Source: Linyphia triangularis
Taxonomy: Eukaryota > Arthropoda > Arachnida > Araneae > Linyphiidae
Assembly (NCBI GenBank): GCA_963978545.1
Contig: OZ021732.1
Location: forward strand, 64,859,214-64,923,213
Reading direction: 5' to 3'
Length of the DNA: 64,000 nt
Shown here: positions 11,360 to 27,255 of the stretch, in pieces
Layout of the letters: every line of letters begins with the position of its first letter
Position numbering within the stretch: position 1 is the stretch's first letter
Notes under the pieces: model-generated
Database searches by the model: none
Told to the model about the DNA's origin: nothing
Seen by the model: the letters and a program-made list of their open reading frames with translations, nothing else
Program-made: the position numbers and the translations under genes

Positions 11360-14300
11360 TTATAACGAATCTATAGTAGGTATAAATAGAATGAGAGCAG
11401 AAATTTGACTTTAATTTATGATTGTTGTAGCAGTAAGTAAACCTTTTGAATACATGATCAGAATTTATAATTGTGTTGTAAACATAAATTATTAATGAAT
11501 TATTTTTTTCATTAATGATTTCGTCTTTCTGCCTTCTAAAATATACACTATACTTTATTTTATTAGAAGTATAAACTGCTCAAAATATTCGTTGTAGCTA
11601 TTCCAAACTACTTTCACTCAGCAGAAATTAGCTTTCTATATGACATTTATTAGTTTATTATAACTTTTGAAGAAATGTAGGAAGTTTATTTTGAATAAAA
11701 GTTCTATTCGTATTTGTAGAAATATAAATGAAAAGTTTTTCGAACTAAATCCTTTCAATATTAATACAAAAGATAAATAAAACTTCCATTTATATTTGTA
11801 AATGTTTTTGAATTTCTTGATAACGTAAGTTTATATTAAAGTCATTATCATAACTATTTTTGAAATATGTAAGTGATTAGATTGAAAGTGAACGTGATTT
11901 TAATTTATAGTTAAATCCTAATTTTATCATTGTTACATAACTAATAAAATTTCTAGTTGTTCTTCATACAAACTTTTAAAATTCCAGTCATGCACATACA
12001 GTATTCTCAAACATGTTTTATTGGTTTATCATATTTTCAGTGATTTAAAAAACAAATACAATACAAATATGCAGTACAATATAATACAGGTAAAAACAAA
12101 TAAAACTTGCGTATAACCAATAAATCATAAAAAGGCGTTTCTTACTCTGTATCATGATGAATATTAATATTACTTTTGCGAATGGACGATATATTATTTA
12201 TTTGGTTTAGCACTTAAGAAAATTCTTTCGAAAGAAGCATACATCAATTCATGCATGAAGATTTGTTATTGGTTGATCGTTTTAGTTTTTACTTCTACAT
12301 TAAAGATATACTACACCAAAATATCATTACAATAATATATATATCTTACAAATATTCACATTCAGGGGTAGAGAAGGAAAACCCTGATAGAGGTTTTTGA
12401 AAATAATACTTCAGCAAATGTTTGTCTTGAATTTACAAAAGTATGTAAATTTGCAATAAGTTCTAGACGATCAATTTGAATATCCATTGCAATAATCGTC
12501 GTATCTGATAATCTTTCAAATTCGGTAGAATTAATATAAACCACACAACGGCATTAGTTAACACTATAAGGAAATCTTATCTGTAATTCAAGCGCATTCA
12601 AAATACCAATGAATTCCTTTACAATTTTGTTTATACTATACTGATTTCCATAAACAGTTATTGAAGCAATTCGCGAGTTTCAAATAAAAAATTTAGTATC
12701 CAAAAAATTTCAGTGAGAGAAAATGTTAACGAAATATTATAAATTGAACTAATTCACAACCAACTGAGTTTTTAACACAGTATTCACATTCTAAAAGGAA
12801 ATATTACGCACATATTACTTCAATCGGCGTAGCTAAAAATTTAAAATTATGCACGACTATATATCAAATGAGTTAACCAAGTAGCCATACATAAGAAATA
12901 TCTGCTATTGTATAATTAAAACTCATATCAACTCCTTGCGTAGTATTTTCTTTCAAATAACCTCCATAAAAACGGATAACAGTTTCTCAACATTTACACA
13001 TTACTTCATTAACATCACTATTAATAACACAATAATTAAAAAAATATATATTACTCAGTTTTCATAAAGAAAAACATCTGAAGACTTAACAGTAATTAGC
13101 TAGTATATTGCACAAAAAAGTTGTCATTCCAAAGAAGTCTAATGATAAGGTGTGTCCTGAAAGCGAGCCTGGTTACGCCCAAGAAAATAACCACTCTAAC
13201 CAAGAAACCGTTGAAATTCCCAACACCGCAGCAATTTCCGACACTTACACTCAGTGCTCAAACATTTCGAGATTATTCAGGATCCTGCATGCAATCAGCC
13301 TTCGAGCATTTCCTTTAAGACGCGTGTTTGCTTCGTATATAATGAAGGCTGCGTCCGTGAGGGTAAATACGACGCAATGTTATCTTAATGCCTAAATCCG
13401 CAGTTTTGGTCCTAAAGGAATCGCTAAAATAAGTTGAAGGTTTTGCTTGTTAGAGTATTTAATGGAAGTTTTAAATAATGGAAGTGAATAAAATGTAAAC
13501 TGTTATTTTGATATTAAATTATGTAATTCAATGAGTATATTTAAACTAAAAGCAAACTATTGGAATTTCTTAATGGGATGCTATAAACATATCATCTGTT
13601 TTTATTAGTTTAAAGTCGAATATTTTTAACTAGTTTATACGTCAGTTCAGTTAAGGTACCAGTATACATTAAAAATTGGGAAATTTGGTGATGAAATATT
13701 TTTTTTTTTTTAATTTTAAAATGTTCTTTAAAATATTTTAAATATATTGATATTTAAAATGGTACTACATTCCCTCTTTATGAAATTCAAAACACTTTTT
13801 AAACTATGTAAATTTTTCGAAAGGCGCACAGTGTTAAAAGATCTCTAACACAAACTTTAAACTCGATTTGTGAGGAACTAATTTTCGTCAAAGTAAGTCG
13901 CTTCTTCTGCAGAGATTAATCCAGTGTGAAATAAGCATTAAATATGAGATTTAAATTGGATAATGCAGTGCAGGGAACCTAATAGGATCCAATATACCAA
14001 TAGCATTATTAATTTCTAATTTAATTTTAAATCATGATATTTCTATAAAAAGTTTGTAATTTTAAATACTTTCAAACCAAAATTCTACGAATAAAATATA
14101 TTTAAGTTGCATTTACAATTCTAGTAGGTTCGCTGTAATGAATCATTGTGTTTTATTTACGCAATTGAAATTAAAATTCTAAATATACCTTAAATTGAGT
14201 TATGACTGGTGCAGTAAGTAGTTATATAATTTAGATTTAATTAATAAATTAAATATCATCAAATGAAAAAAAAAACTTTTTTATTTAGATATGTTGATGC

Positions 14301-17300
14301 AGATGAGAGGACTTTCATAGAAATGCATTAGCTAATATAGTTTAACTGAATTCATAATAATTAAATGCTGTTTGAATATTTTATATGCATTAATTTAGAT
14401 TCATTATTAACATAAAACATTATTCATAATAAATTTAAATTACTTATTATTCACTATGGTCATTATTTTATCAACTGTTTTAAACTAGTACTGTTTCTAA
14501 TTATATTTTGCAGTTTTTGCATGGTTAAAGTTGAGTCATTTAATACATTTAACTTCAGTTTTGCTTGTATTAAAAGTCTAAAAAGATCAATAATCCATGA
14601 CAATCAATAGTTAATCCCATAATAGTTTTGCCAATAAAAGAACGTACATCATATTTTACTCGTCATTAAAACTGGAAAAAAATAAACAAAATCTCTAATT
14701 TTGCTTACAAATATTTTTTATAAAATATGATTATTGTGATTGAGCATGTTAAAACTTAAATATTCTAATTATGCACCAACATAATTCTTTTTATAGTAAT
14801 ATACTGAGGTTAAAATGTATTGCTTCGAAAGAAAACACTGAATATTCTACTAAATAATAAGCTAGCATCCAATTTTAAGAAATGAAATGAATGATTAATT
14901 CTTAAAATATAATTGAAAAATCTAAAAAGTAATTCTTTAATTTACATAAAAATGACTACTCTAATAAGATTTAGCAAAATAAATAAAAAAAAAAATAATA
15001 ATAATTTTAAAGGTAAAAGTAAGAAAGAACAAAGTTATTGTAAAAAATATTTTACCCTAAGAAAAACTAACATTCGAATAAATAAAACTGAAAATAGGAT
15101 TTACTAGAACAGACATATAATTATGATTCTTACATTAATGAAATAAGAACATAATCACAAAAGATATTTCCTACTTATGATCTTAAGCCAAAGACAAATC
15201 TTTCACTCATGCGGATTCACATACATTCTTCTCACTATTATATAAGGTAGAGGTTTTATATGCATATTAGAAAGAACACAATTATGCTTCTTTTTAATTT
15301 CTTTTTTTAATTAGTTCGTTATGTCTGCGGATGCTCGGAGCCAATTAAAAACAAAAGTCACCGCTTATTTTTAATGCAATCAGAATTTCTTTTTATCCCG
15401 ATTTAATCTCATATAATTGGTTTTAATATCCAAGATAAAACAATAGAAGTAAAAACACCAATTTCATTCAGCGAAGGTATCCCTTTTGAGAAAGTAAATC
15501 AAATCTAACTGAGGTAATTATTTTCACCGAAAGGTAAAATTATTTTATTAACTTAATATTTTTTGTGTTTGTGCGCTAGTTTTTTTATGCTGGTTTTTCG
15601 AAAGGGAAAAAAAAATAGTTCTCAGGTTTTATGATATGAAAAAAAAACTTCCAATTAGATTTCCTTTTTCAAATTTTACGACAAATGCATGCATTTATTT
15701 CCTGGCATAATAAAAACCTAATTTTCGTATTTAATTTCTTGATTCTTTTTAAATCAGTCGTGCACATAGGTTGATTTGAGTTTGATTAGAAAACCGTAAT
15801 ACTTTTTTTAAAGATCATCTTAAAGGAAATATAAACGTAAAATAAAATACAAACAGTTAATAAACTTACATAAAAACCAACACTGAGAAAATAAATATCA
15901 TGTAAAAATGAATAGTAATGTCAATAGTACTACTTAGAAACTTCCGGTGTTTCCTTGATACAACAAACTATCAAATGATGTTTGAAGAAACCTCAGAAAT
16001 TGCAATTTGATGTATTTGTAGCTTTTACGGAACAGAAACTAAACACTAAATTAGGATTTAGATTAAAGAAAAAGTTTTACAATGCAGTAATATACTAAAA
16101 TTACACTTATATAATAAGAAAGAAAACAATTATCATTACTACTGTTACACATTTTCTATCAAAAATAAAGACACGGGGTTATACAAATAACTAGTTTAAC
16201 TCTTAGAAAGTTCCATTATTCTGTGAGGGGTTCGGCACTTTAAAATTTTGCAAAATATCAATTTTGAGTTTATTATTGTTTATTAAAATTTAAATTCTTC
16301 TCTTCAAAATGATACCTTATTTGTTACAATATCTTATTTGGAAGTATTTATAATAATTTTTTTTATGTAAGCACACTACTCACACTTACTCGTCTACTAA
16401 CGTAATTTTAAATCACATTTTCTCAATATGCATTTTTTTCATCTTTAGGTATATTTTTCTCCAAAACATTTAAAGATAAAATTCAAATTTTTTAAGGTAA
16501 ACATTTAAGGTACACCTAAGTATTTTAACAGACGAAATAAGAAAAATACTGTTTATTTTTTTTAACAGAATTATTTTAAGTTGTAAATGTGTGAACTTTT
16601 TTGGACACTTTTAAAAAAGTCATATTTATTTCAATTTTTGAAAAAAATAAATAAAATGTTGTGTTAAAGTATTTTTAAATATTTAAATAATGTGTGGCAA
16701 AATTTCCATGCATATCGAACAGTTGATTCTAGAGAAAAGTTAACCTAAACTTGTAGAATTTAACATGGGCTTCTACGGAGGTGCCCGACCAGCTTAAGAA
16801 GCATCACGAAACACAAACTGATGTATGAAAAATTTAGAATCGCAATACAGTGCTGGTGGTTCAATCCTATAATATATATAAAAAAAAAATAAAAAAAAAA
16901 AAAAAACTCCTAAGAGCACCCCTTTAAATTCTTATAAGTTAGCCCCTTTTTGCTTTGTTCTAGAGGAATTCCCATTCTCCTAACTTCTACCACTATTTTA
17001 AAAATTGCATATTTTAGTTAATATAAAATAATTTTTACATTAATAAAAAAACTGTAAGCATCAATTGCAGAATAAAATACAATTTCAAATTATGGAAGAT
17101 TTTTAAGTACAATTAATTGCAAAAAGTCGTTTGCAAAACAATTTTAGCTGTAGATCTTGCCAACTTTTATTGCTATAATTTGGCAATGAAAAGTCAGCAA
17201 ATATTTATTCTACAATTTTTTAAGCTCAATAAATATATATTTACTCCAGACTTTCATTCTAAAACTTGTCCTCTGAAACAAGTTATGGTTTCTTCTATAT

Positions 17301-19300
17301 GTTGAGACTTAAGAGTTATTTGTACACAAACAAAAGAAGTGCTTATTCCAGTTGTTTTTCTAACACTTCACTTCGATGAAAAGTGGTTGAAAGAACATTC
17401 GAAGTTTGATTCTAAGAAAAGTCATAAAGAAGCAATAACAAATGTAGTTGTATTCCATAAGGCAAAAACTGCAATCGTTATTGAAAAGGACATAAGGAAT
17501 TTTGAACATTATCAGAATCCGTCAGCGCCAATTTAAAAATATTTCTATAAAATAGTTTTTTTTATATTAAATTTGCAAACTTTTATGTTAGCTTAAGGTT
17601 TCTTAGGTGTTCTTGACGTTATTCTTTTTGGCTGCTATAAAAAAAATGTATTGAACTTTTCTTTAAATTATTGAGTCATTTTATTAAATTGTAATATATT
17701 TATTATTTCGTTGTTATGAAAGTCAAAATTAAAAAAAAAAAAAAAATACACTAGATTTAAATGTATTAATCATTGGGAATAACTATCACTATATATTTAT
17801 TGAGTTTCAGTTAAAAAAATCAATCAAATTAATAAAGAAGCTGTCCAAAATCTATTAATTTTTAAAAACTCATTGTATAAAAATATATTCGTTGTTGTGT
17901 TTCTTTTAGTTAATATTTTAGATATTTTTGCAAATTTTAAAGCAATTTTTCTTGTTGAAATGATCAATTTTATAAATACTTATAGTTTTTATGATCTATT
18001 TTATATTTTAAAGCTAAGTATACAGTTTAAATAAAACATGAGATCTGACAACCATTTAATAATACCAAGAAATAGTTGGAGTTTGCTTTTAATTTATATT
18101 ATCTCCTTCTTTTATAAATTTATTTTAGTACCTTAACCAATGCATGTTCTTTTACTAACCAAATTTTACATATAAATGTATCATGAAGAATCATTTTGTC
18201 TACTTTTAAAAACTATAATGCCAAGTTTATAGAAATAATATTCTTACAGCTAAAACAATAATTTTAATCAAAACTATGCCATGTCCACGTGATGTGTATA
18301 GTAAAAAAATAATGTGCATCAAAACTAGAAATGAACTGGGTTCCTCAATTTTAACTAAAATTACGGTAGTGTGCAAAACTTACTTCCAAATCCACAATAA
18401 CAAGAAAAATAACCAGGTCATCAAGTGTTAAAACAAGGTGAGACGTTAATATTGCAAACATAACAGCTGGAAGTGAATTTGACAGGAATTCAGAATCATA
18501 TAATATATTTTGCAATTATATGGCCCCTTTAAAGATGTAAGTATCCACCTTGGTCTTATATTCAACCATTATTTAATATTATTTGATTCCAAAATAAAGT
18601 TTATGAAACGTTGTTAGGTGTTAAGAAGTATATTCATTTGTTAAAAAAAAAGATACCTTTGAAGTAACTTTACATACTTGTAACATTTAGAAATCACATA
18701 ATTTTCATGTTGGGATTTTAACGAGAAATAGCATTTGTTTTAGTAAATTTAACAACACTTTATCTTAATATTAAGCAAAATAACTATGATATTAATGTTT
18801 TCCAAACATCAACATTCAACAAAGAGTAGTTTCCACTAAATTGCACAACTGCTTAAATTTCAGAGAGCACAAATTGTATTATATAATTATATCATTACGA
18901 TGTTAGGATTTTTAACAAAAGTCTTTAAGTTGGAATTTTCGTAAAACTAAAGCAATTAAAAATGTGTCTCTTTTATATTCTTTTATATTCCTGCAATGAT
19001 TTCCATTCGATATATCTTTATTTAATTTATTACGTTATTCTTCATATGAACAAGTTTAAATCGATAATTAATTTAAAAGGATATAATTTTCTTTTATATT
19101 ATATGTTAGAATGAATCACAATAAAAGCATTCTTTTCTTTATAAACAATAAATGGACTTTGAAGAACTAAATCTTTCGGAATTTTATTAGGGATTAAATA
19201 TATTCAATTAAAACCTCAAAAACAAAAAGCTATTTATACAAAAATGAAAACTGTAAATTATCAGGGGGAGCTTACATATTTCTTTCATAAATGCGTACCA
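11360..19300. other. Long AT-rich stretch, no gene recognised
   Basis: No intact gene, RNA gene or structured repeat is visible. About 13090-13420 is more balanced in composition and holds two overlapping short plus-strand frames (13108-13395 and 13121-13318) with no recognisable motif. Short A runs occur at 16885-16906 and 17731-17746. The rest looks like intron or intergenic DNA. Confidence 0.5.
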
Positions 19301-19359
19301 CAATTGATTTTTTTTAAATTTATACACCATACTTTTAACTAGAAGCATTTTATGAAATA

Positions 19360-20230
19360 ATCATGAATTCTTTTTAAAGCCAGTAGCTAACTTTATCAAG
19401 TTTAAGATCCATAATAGAAAAACTACTAAGCGCTTATAACTGACAACAACGTTTTCAAAGCACGTCACCCCATTGAACAACGAAAAGCCACTCAAAAGAA
19501 CATCAACAATAACCAGCGAAATGTCAATAAATTCAACAACGAGAGAACAAACAAAGGCGGGAAACAACCAAGAAAAACATTGAGAGAGATAACTTTTTTT
19601 CCGATCAAAACGCAAGATCACATTGTATCCAGCAAAGCTTCGACTTAAACGCTTAAAACACCGCTTTTTTCATCATCTCTCTAAGTAAGCCCTCAAACCA
19701 TGTCATTAATCAAGAAACAATTATTAATTGTTAGGATTCCTTTTTTATGCACAGCTTCCTTTTTTGTCACCAAAAGATCGAGATTTTTCCACAGCGACTT
19801 TGAAAAATGAGCTTAAGCCTTTTAATTAGCCTTATTTTAAAAGGAAAAAGGCTTTAAGCCAATGCACGAGATAACGCAGCCAGTTACCACCATTATTCTG
19901 CCATTGTGGGACAAAGTTATTCAGGGTCGAAATAATGGTGGAAGGGAAAGACAAGAGACAAGTTCTGAAACAGTAGGGTGTCTTTGTAATGATAAATTGG
20001 GAGTTTGCCCTCAAAGTATGTTGTGTTTGCTGTATAGTTGATTAGCTCCTTTGTTTCCCAGAGCGTTATACATATAACCTATTTGTACTAAAGTCGTGGC
20101 ACTTGGGCAACATTTCAGTAATTAATGCTGTTTTCATCACGGAAATGAAAATTAATGATCCGAGTGGCTTTAGCATGTAAAGTCACTTGAGCTTTTACTC
20201 TTTTTCAGGCTTGAAGTTTCTGGATTTAAT
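19360..20230. other. GC-balanced island with homeodomain-like motifs
   Basis: Composition changes clearly here. A minus-strand frame at 19361-19621 is hydrophobic, but the plus strand of the same DNA is a purine-rich, CAA-rich text, so the frame is probably accidental. About 20100-20210 contains TAATTAAT-like cores (GTAATTAATGC and AAATTAATGATCC) in a well-balanced context. These are compatible with a developmental enhancer. This is a guess from motif density only. Confidence 0.22.
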
Positions 20231-20239
20231 TTTTAGCTT

Positions 20240-21677
<1,438 letters not shown>

Positions 21678-21679
21678 CT

Positions 21680-23870
21680 TAAATAATGTTTCGGAATTTT
21701 AAGACATTTTGGCATAAAAAGACAACAACATTTATTTATAATTTTTTTCTTTGAATTACGACAAATAGGGATTTAAAATGTATGTAAGATGGTAAGAAAA
21801 AATATACTAATTAATTGAAGCACTTGTAGAAATGCAGTAAAAAAGAAAATGCATTATTTGATCTGCTACACGATTAAGTACGATGAACGCCACACTACAC
21901 AAAATCGTTACAATAAGATCTCATTAACTGAGATGTATTCAAATTTCATACTGGGAATATTTTACATTTTTTTTTTAAAGAGAAGAACCTTGTTTTGGAA
22001 AAAATAACTTATAAATCTACCTTAAACACCAACAGTCGACAAGATGTTACAATCTTCGTCAAGTCTACTACTTTTTTAAATCCGCTTTACAGTACCCAAA
22101 TGGGGATCAAACACATTCTAGATGAAAATAATTCTGGCTCTGTCCACGTACCATACGTTCAATGAAAGTTCAGATATCTATAATTTGATTCCTTAGTCCA
22201 AAATAAAATTACAATGCATCTTTTAATCGACCAGATATAAATATTGAATAAGCTAAATGTGTTCAAATTAACTGTTTTAATCCTCAATTTAATTACAAAA
22301 TTGCATGTATAATTAAAAATTCAATCTTCGTGTATCTTTAAAATCCAATCAAGGAATCAAATGTTTAATTTTTTAAAAAAAAATAGTAACTGATAAATGA
22401 AATAATTCATTGAATTAAACTTAATTGAGTTTTTATCAAAATATAAACAAGAAAAGCAACGTTACAAGGATAAATTATTTTATTTACAAAATTAACAATT
22501 AGTCGCTCCCTCTTAATTTAGAAACACAACGCTAATTTATTAATTAAGCCACTCTGCAACCACCTCATTATATTTCTTTGAGTTAAAAAGCTTTCTGTAA
22601 AATGATACTCGCCCTTTCTCAACATGCAATTACGATATACAACAGGCTTATTGCATTACGTCAGATACTTTAGTTATTTTTTTCTTTTTTTAAAATTCAA
22701 TTTTCTCTGTCAAGAAAACTAAAGGCATTTCATAACTTTTTTTTTTCAGGTGATCTTTTTTTTATACATAAAGCAGGTCATCTTAAAGTTTTAAAAAGAA
22801 AACAGCAACCCAAAAAGAGACAGCTCGTTACTACAATGCTAAATATACTGGTTTCGTTAACAAGCAATAGCTCCGCACAAAATTGTTCTTTCCCCTCGAC
22901 GCTCCTTCATTATTTCAAGAAGAGGGGAAAGGTGATTTTTCTGTTCATAAATGATTCGTCTTTCTTTTTCCAGGTGCCATGTAATACAGAAAGTGTTTGA
23001 TGTCTTTTTAAAAATTATCATTAGTCTTTTTCAGACCCATGTACCATCTACAAATGCAATTTTTCCAAATTTGAAACATTATTTAAAAATCTATGAAATT
23101 TAGTTCTATGTATGATTCCAATAACAGAAGCTGATTAATAAAAATTGAAAACGTTATGCTTAAGTTTTTAAGTTTTTTAAATTCAAAATTGATATTTTAA
23201 TGTTTTTTTCTCTACATGGTAAAGAAAAACTAACATCTTATTTTCTAATAAAATTGTTTAAAATCCACAAGTTTAATAAAATGATTGGCATTTAACAAAA
23301 CTTCAAGGTTTCAAATTCAACATGTTCAAGGAGTCAGTTTAATAAAATAATGTTATACATTAAATAAAAGAAAATTCACCAATTTACAAACTTTGGTGAC
23401 AAAAATGTTCTTTAATTTCTAATATTGCCAAAGTTTGTTTCCTATTCATATGAAAAATATACAAATATATTCAACTCATAAACTTTTTACTACTAAACTT
23501 AAAAACAAACAAATTTAATTTAATAAAAGCAAGCATTTTTGACTACAAAAAATAATTTTAAAGTTGAAGATTAAGAATCAAATATTCATCATTAACTTTT
23601 TAAAATTACTTTTTTCCCAATCGTTGTCATGGTAAGCAATAAAAACTACCACCCACCATATTAAAGAAAGGGAATTTTGATTTATAAGCTTCCATATCCA
23701 TGCACACATCTGCGATTCGGTAGAGACCCATTAAATATCCGACTAAACTCACTTTTCGAGTGTCATTAAAATGTATTAATAGTTTTACACTTATAGATGG
23801 TGCATTTGTAGTGTAATGGAAATATAACGGACAAATAGTTTACGATCAAGATATTTACATTTTGCAAACA
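21680..23870. other. AT-rich DNA, nothing recognised
   Basis: A slightly more balanced patch at about 22830-22990 has no readable gene. No repeats stand out. Confidence 0.5.
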
Positions 23871-23887
23871 TCGGGCTTGATACACGT

Positions 23888-24065
23888 CGATTGGTTGCTT
23901 TTAGATTATCTGGTGCCGTCAGCAACACGAGGGCTATAATGCGCCGAAACATTCGTCATTTGACAAGCCAACATACATTTACAAACACCCATGCCTTACA
24001 CGGGACTCGAACCCGCAACCTCGCGGTCTAGAAGCTAGCACGCTAACCACTATACCGTTTGGTCG
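23888..24065 (-). mobile_element. tRNA-derived SINE, copy 2
   Basis: The most complete copy. On the minus strand the head reads GGTATAGTGGTTAGCGTG and the B box GGTTCGAGTCC falls at 24003-24013. The tail contains GGCGCATTATAGCCCTCGTG. A perfect 13-bp target-site duplication, GCTTGATACACGT, lies at 23875-23887 and 24066-24078. That perfection suggests a younger insertion than copies 3 and 4. Confidence 0.93.
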
Positions 24066-24218
24066 GCTTGATACACGTAGAAAAACCAAACTCGATTTTA
24101 TGGTGGATGAGAAAGAGAATATATGTCAAACTATATTTACATTATTTAATAAGATAATTTTTATTTTTGGAAAAAATATGTTAGCAATTGCTATGTTTAA
24201 AATATGCTTGCCTAATCG

Positions 24219-25489
24219 ATTGAGAGGCGACTGCAAGTTTTGGACCCTATAGAACATCACTCTGAAACTTAAATGGAATGTAGAGTTATGCTAGCTGACC
24301 ACTAATCATGTGGTCTGCCGTCGCTCATTTGGCCGGAAGTGTCCGAAAAGCGGGACCGGAATTGCAATTTTGGGGTACTGAAATACGTCCTCGAGCAACG
24401 CTCTGAAATTCACAGGGAATGTAGGGAATCAACTACCGAGTAAGAATATCTTGGTCTGATATATACAAATTTTGTATTTGTAAATTTTATAATCAACAGT
24501 AGTATACGCTATATTTCTGTAATTATACAGGATGGCAGACCAGGGTTTCAGATTGTTAAACAGAATTCCGAACTTACGTTTTGAAAATAATCTGTGGCCT
24601 CTTTTAAGATGGCCACCCTGTAGTTTCAATATTTAATTTATTTCATGCGAGGTTGGCATACCTTTAGCCTTTTTTGATAGATTATGTTACTTTTTAGATA
24701 TTTTGCTGATTTTGTATTAATTTGTTGTAAAACATGACAATGCAAATTCAAGTATTTATGTGTAATTTTAGACTAATAGATGTATTTTTATTACATCATT
24801 AAACACGCCGTCTTGAAGCAAGCACAATTTCGATTCTTCCCTGCTTTAACGTAGGAGCTTAAAAATTAGCTTCTTAATATTGAGATTTGCCCTGAAGATC
24901 GGCCAAAACATGTTCGCTCATAAGTGACTTGTTTCTCAATAAAATGAGCTGAATGTTGCTTTTAGACTAAACGAAGTGTTCTAAATAGATTGAAAACATA
25001 AAAAATAGGGTTCTTATTGAAATTTTCAAAGATACAGTTACATTTACTTACTAAACAACCCCCTAAGAAAAACATGTATTACCATACATATAGAAAATCG
25101 CAAACAAAACCTTTTGAAGCTAACCACAAGATTCTAAGCTAATTAGAACCGAAGATAAAGCCATCGCTCGGATTTTTTTGCGTACTGTACTCAAATATTG
25201 TACTTTCAGATTGGTCTGCAGGGCAGTTCCGGCCAAATGCGGTTCGTCAGACCAAATGATTTTTACTCGGTAGATTATTTTCTTCATTCCATGTGAATTC
25301 CAGAGTAATGTTCGATGACGTATTTTGGTAACCAAAAATTGCATTTCCAGTCACGCTTTTCGGACACTTTCGGCCAAATGTGCGTAGGCAGACCACGCGA
25401 TTAGTAGTCAGCTAGCATAAATCTACATTCCATTCAAGTTTCAGAGTGATGTTCGATGGGGTCCAATACTTATAATCGCCTCTCGAACT
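24219..25489. mobile_element. Foldback element with about 240-bp inverted arms
   Basis: Arms at about 24219-24460 and 25246-25489 are reverse complements at visibly high identity. Pairings include GAGAGGCGA, GAACATCACTCTGAAACTT, TATGCTAGCTGAC, GTGTCCGAAAAGCG and CTACCGAGTAA. No transposase is readable in the interior. The middle contains a shorter nested element (24528-24620) and otherwise AT-rich DNA. The right-arm similarity block GGCCGGAACTGCCC (reverse strand, about 25220-25235) repeats the arm motif TTTGGCCGGAAGT, which hints at internal repetition inside the arms. Family unidentified. Confidence 0.82.
24528..24620. mobile_element. 93-bp MITE with mariner-like ends and TA target site
   Basis: The left end CAGGATGGC and right end GGCCACCCTG (reverse complement CAGGGTGGCC) form short imperfect terminal inverted repeats. 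TA flanks both ends at 24526-24527 and 24621-24622. The size and TA site fit a very short Tc1/mariner-type nonautonomous element inside the larger foldback element. Confidence 0.55.
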
Positions 25490-25499
25490 ATAAGGAAAG

Positions 25500-26975
25500 A
25501 TGAATACTTGCGATACAGATGACTGTTTAAATGATTTTAGTTGTATGATTCAATTTTAGATATATTTGTTTGGCATTTTCAATACATTATAAAAAATTAT
25601 AAAAACTTGCAAAAATAGTTTAGTTTTTTAAAAAGTTTTTTTTTTTTTTCTTAAAATAATTTTTCTTTGTTTGTATACATATTAATGTAGAGACTTCGAT
25701 GGAATTTCAAAACTTATTTTTGTATCCTTTACTAGGGATTTAGTGGCCTTGTTTAATTTCCATTTGATTTTGATCTTTATTTAAATCTGAAAAGTTTGTT
25801 TCTTCTTCAATAAAATCTTGAAATTCAGGCTGGTTTTTTTAAACATAGAAACGTGGAATGATTCGTAAACAACTACCATGTTCATTAGCAGTATGAAATT
25901 TGTATCGGCTATATTTTACACAGTTTATATAAAATATATAAATTATCTTCGTGAAACAAATGTGTATTTGTGAAATATATATATATTTTAACTTAAATCA
26001 AATAATCTGTTCTAAAGAAAATAATGGCCCCCTCATTTCAAAGATATAACATTTAGACTGCTGAATGGGTTTGTATAACCAATATAAAAGTTTAAAAAAA
26101 AAAACAATATTCACTCACAAATCATTATACACCTCTTTATTTATTATAAACTGCAAAAATAATGTATGTCTTGCTCGATACGTTTCTTTAATGTTAGTTA
26201 TAGCAAAATCTAGGAAATGGTAACTTTCGTAAAACTAATCATACAATGTTTCATCCTCCCAAATTAAAATAATTTATTTTCATTTTATTTCAAATTGAAT
26301 GGTCGGCTTTCTACATACATTTGTCAAAATTCTTTTAATGCTAAATATACTTATTTACTCTAAGTATACATTCATTATTATGACAATTTTAATTATGTTG
26401 CACCCTCAGGCTAAAATAAATAACAAGACAATATCAATTTAACTCAGTAATATATATATAAAATATTTTTGTTTGGTATGCAACATATTTCCGCACGAAA
26501 CGGCATTTAAAAATAAACTCAATCTAATCATTAACGAAGTTCCTTCAACGAATGTATAAAGAAACCCGGATGATTAATCGTAAAAATATGCCAAACAGAT
26601 ATAATTATTTTCGAATTCTTTTCAGTTTATTATGTCGTTAAAGGTTACTGAGTAAACAGAATTCTTCGGAAGCTATGTATAGAAGCTGTTTTCATTATGG
26701 TTATTCAAAACGGTTATTTAAGGCAGTTTTCTCCAAAATATATTCGCTGCACATTTTTTATCCATTTTCAATTATTTCTTTGAAAACATAAGCATGTACG
26801 TATTTTAAGAATTCTTTTCAATGGTACTTTCTTTATTATTATTTGATCACGGCAACAAAACAAAACAAAAAAAAAAAAAAAAAAATCTTTTCATTTTGTT
26901 CATGTGGTTTATAATCTTATTTATTATTTCTGGACGTTTTTTTGTGACAATTTCTTTTTCTCTATTTATACTAAA
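25500..26975. other. AT-rich DNA, nothing recognised
   Basis: No gene seen. There is an A run at 26868-26885. Confidence 0.5.
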
Positions 26976-26984
26976 CTAAAATTG

Positions 26985-27255
26985 ATAAATGATGTACCAA
27001 TTTAAAGGCTAAGATCTACTCTTCTGATGGATAGTTGAATTGGAATTGTATGTTGTGTCATTTGTTAGGAAATTGAATTTTTTTTTCTTTTGGATTCAAA
27101 GAGAGGGAACTTTATATAGTGCATATTTTGATACTCTATAAAAACCGTAGCGAAATGTAGTGAGTAATTTGTACTCTATGTAGAGGATGCTCTGTTTAAG
27201 GATATGCGTCGACTCTTCCAGGAAATGATCTCCTTTTCTTCCATCATACTTTAAA
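26985..27255. repeat. Dispersed repeat, copy A (relative at 51.1 kb)
   Basis: Blocks AACTAAAATTGATAAATG, GTACCAATTTAAAGGCTAA, CTTCTGATGGATAGTT and GGAAATGATCTCCTTTTC recur in the same order and orientation at about 51085-51290. The spacing in copy A is longer by roughly 60 bp. I infer two old copies of one dispersed element or a duplicated exon-containing segment. Confidence 0.6.

Noticed and set aside
13108..13395. 95-residue plus-strand frame
   Set aside because: It overlaps another open frame and shows no domain, no homologue known to me and no clear exon borders. Kept only as part of a region note.
19361..19621. Hydrophobic minus-strand frame, possible membrane protein
   Set aside because: No splice or promoter context. 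The opposite strand is CAA/purine-rich, which produces leucine/valine-rich shadows.
24003..24060. Functional tRNA gene
   Set aside because: The tRNA-like head has pol III boxes but is embedded in a SINE with a tail and target duplications. The same sequence occurs four times with decay.
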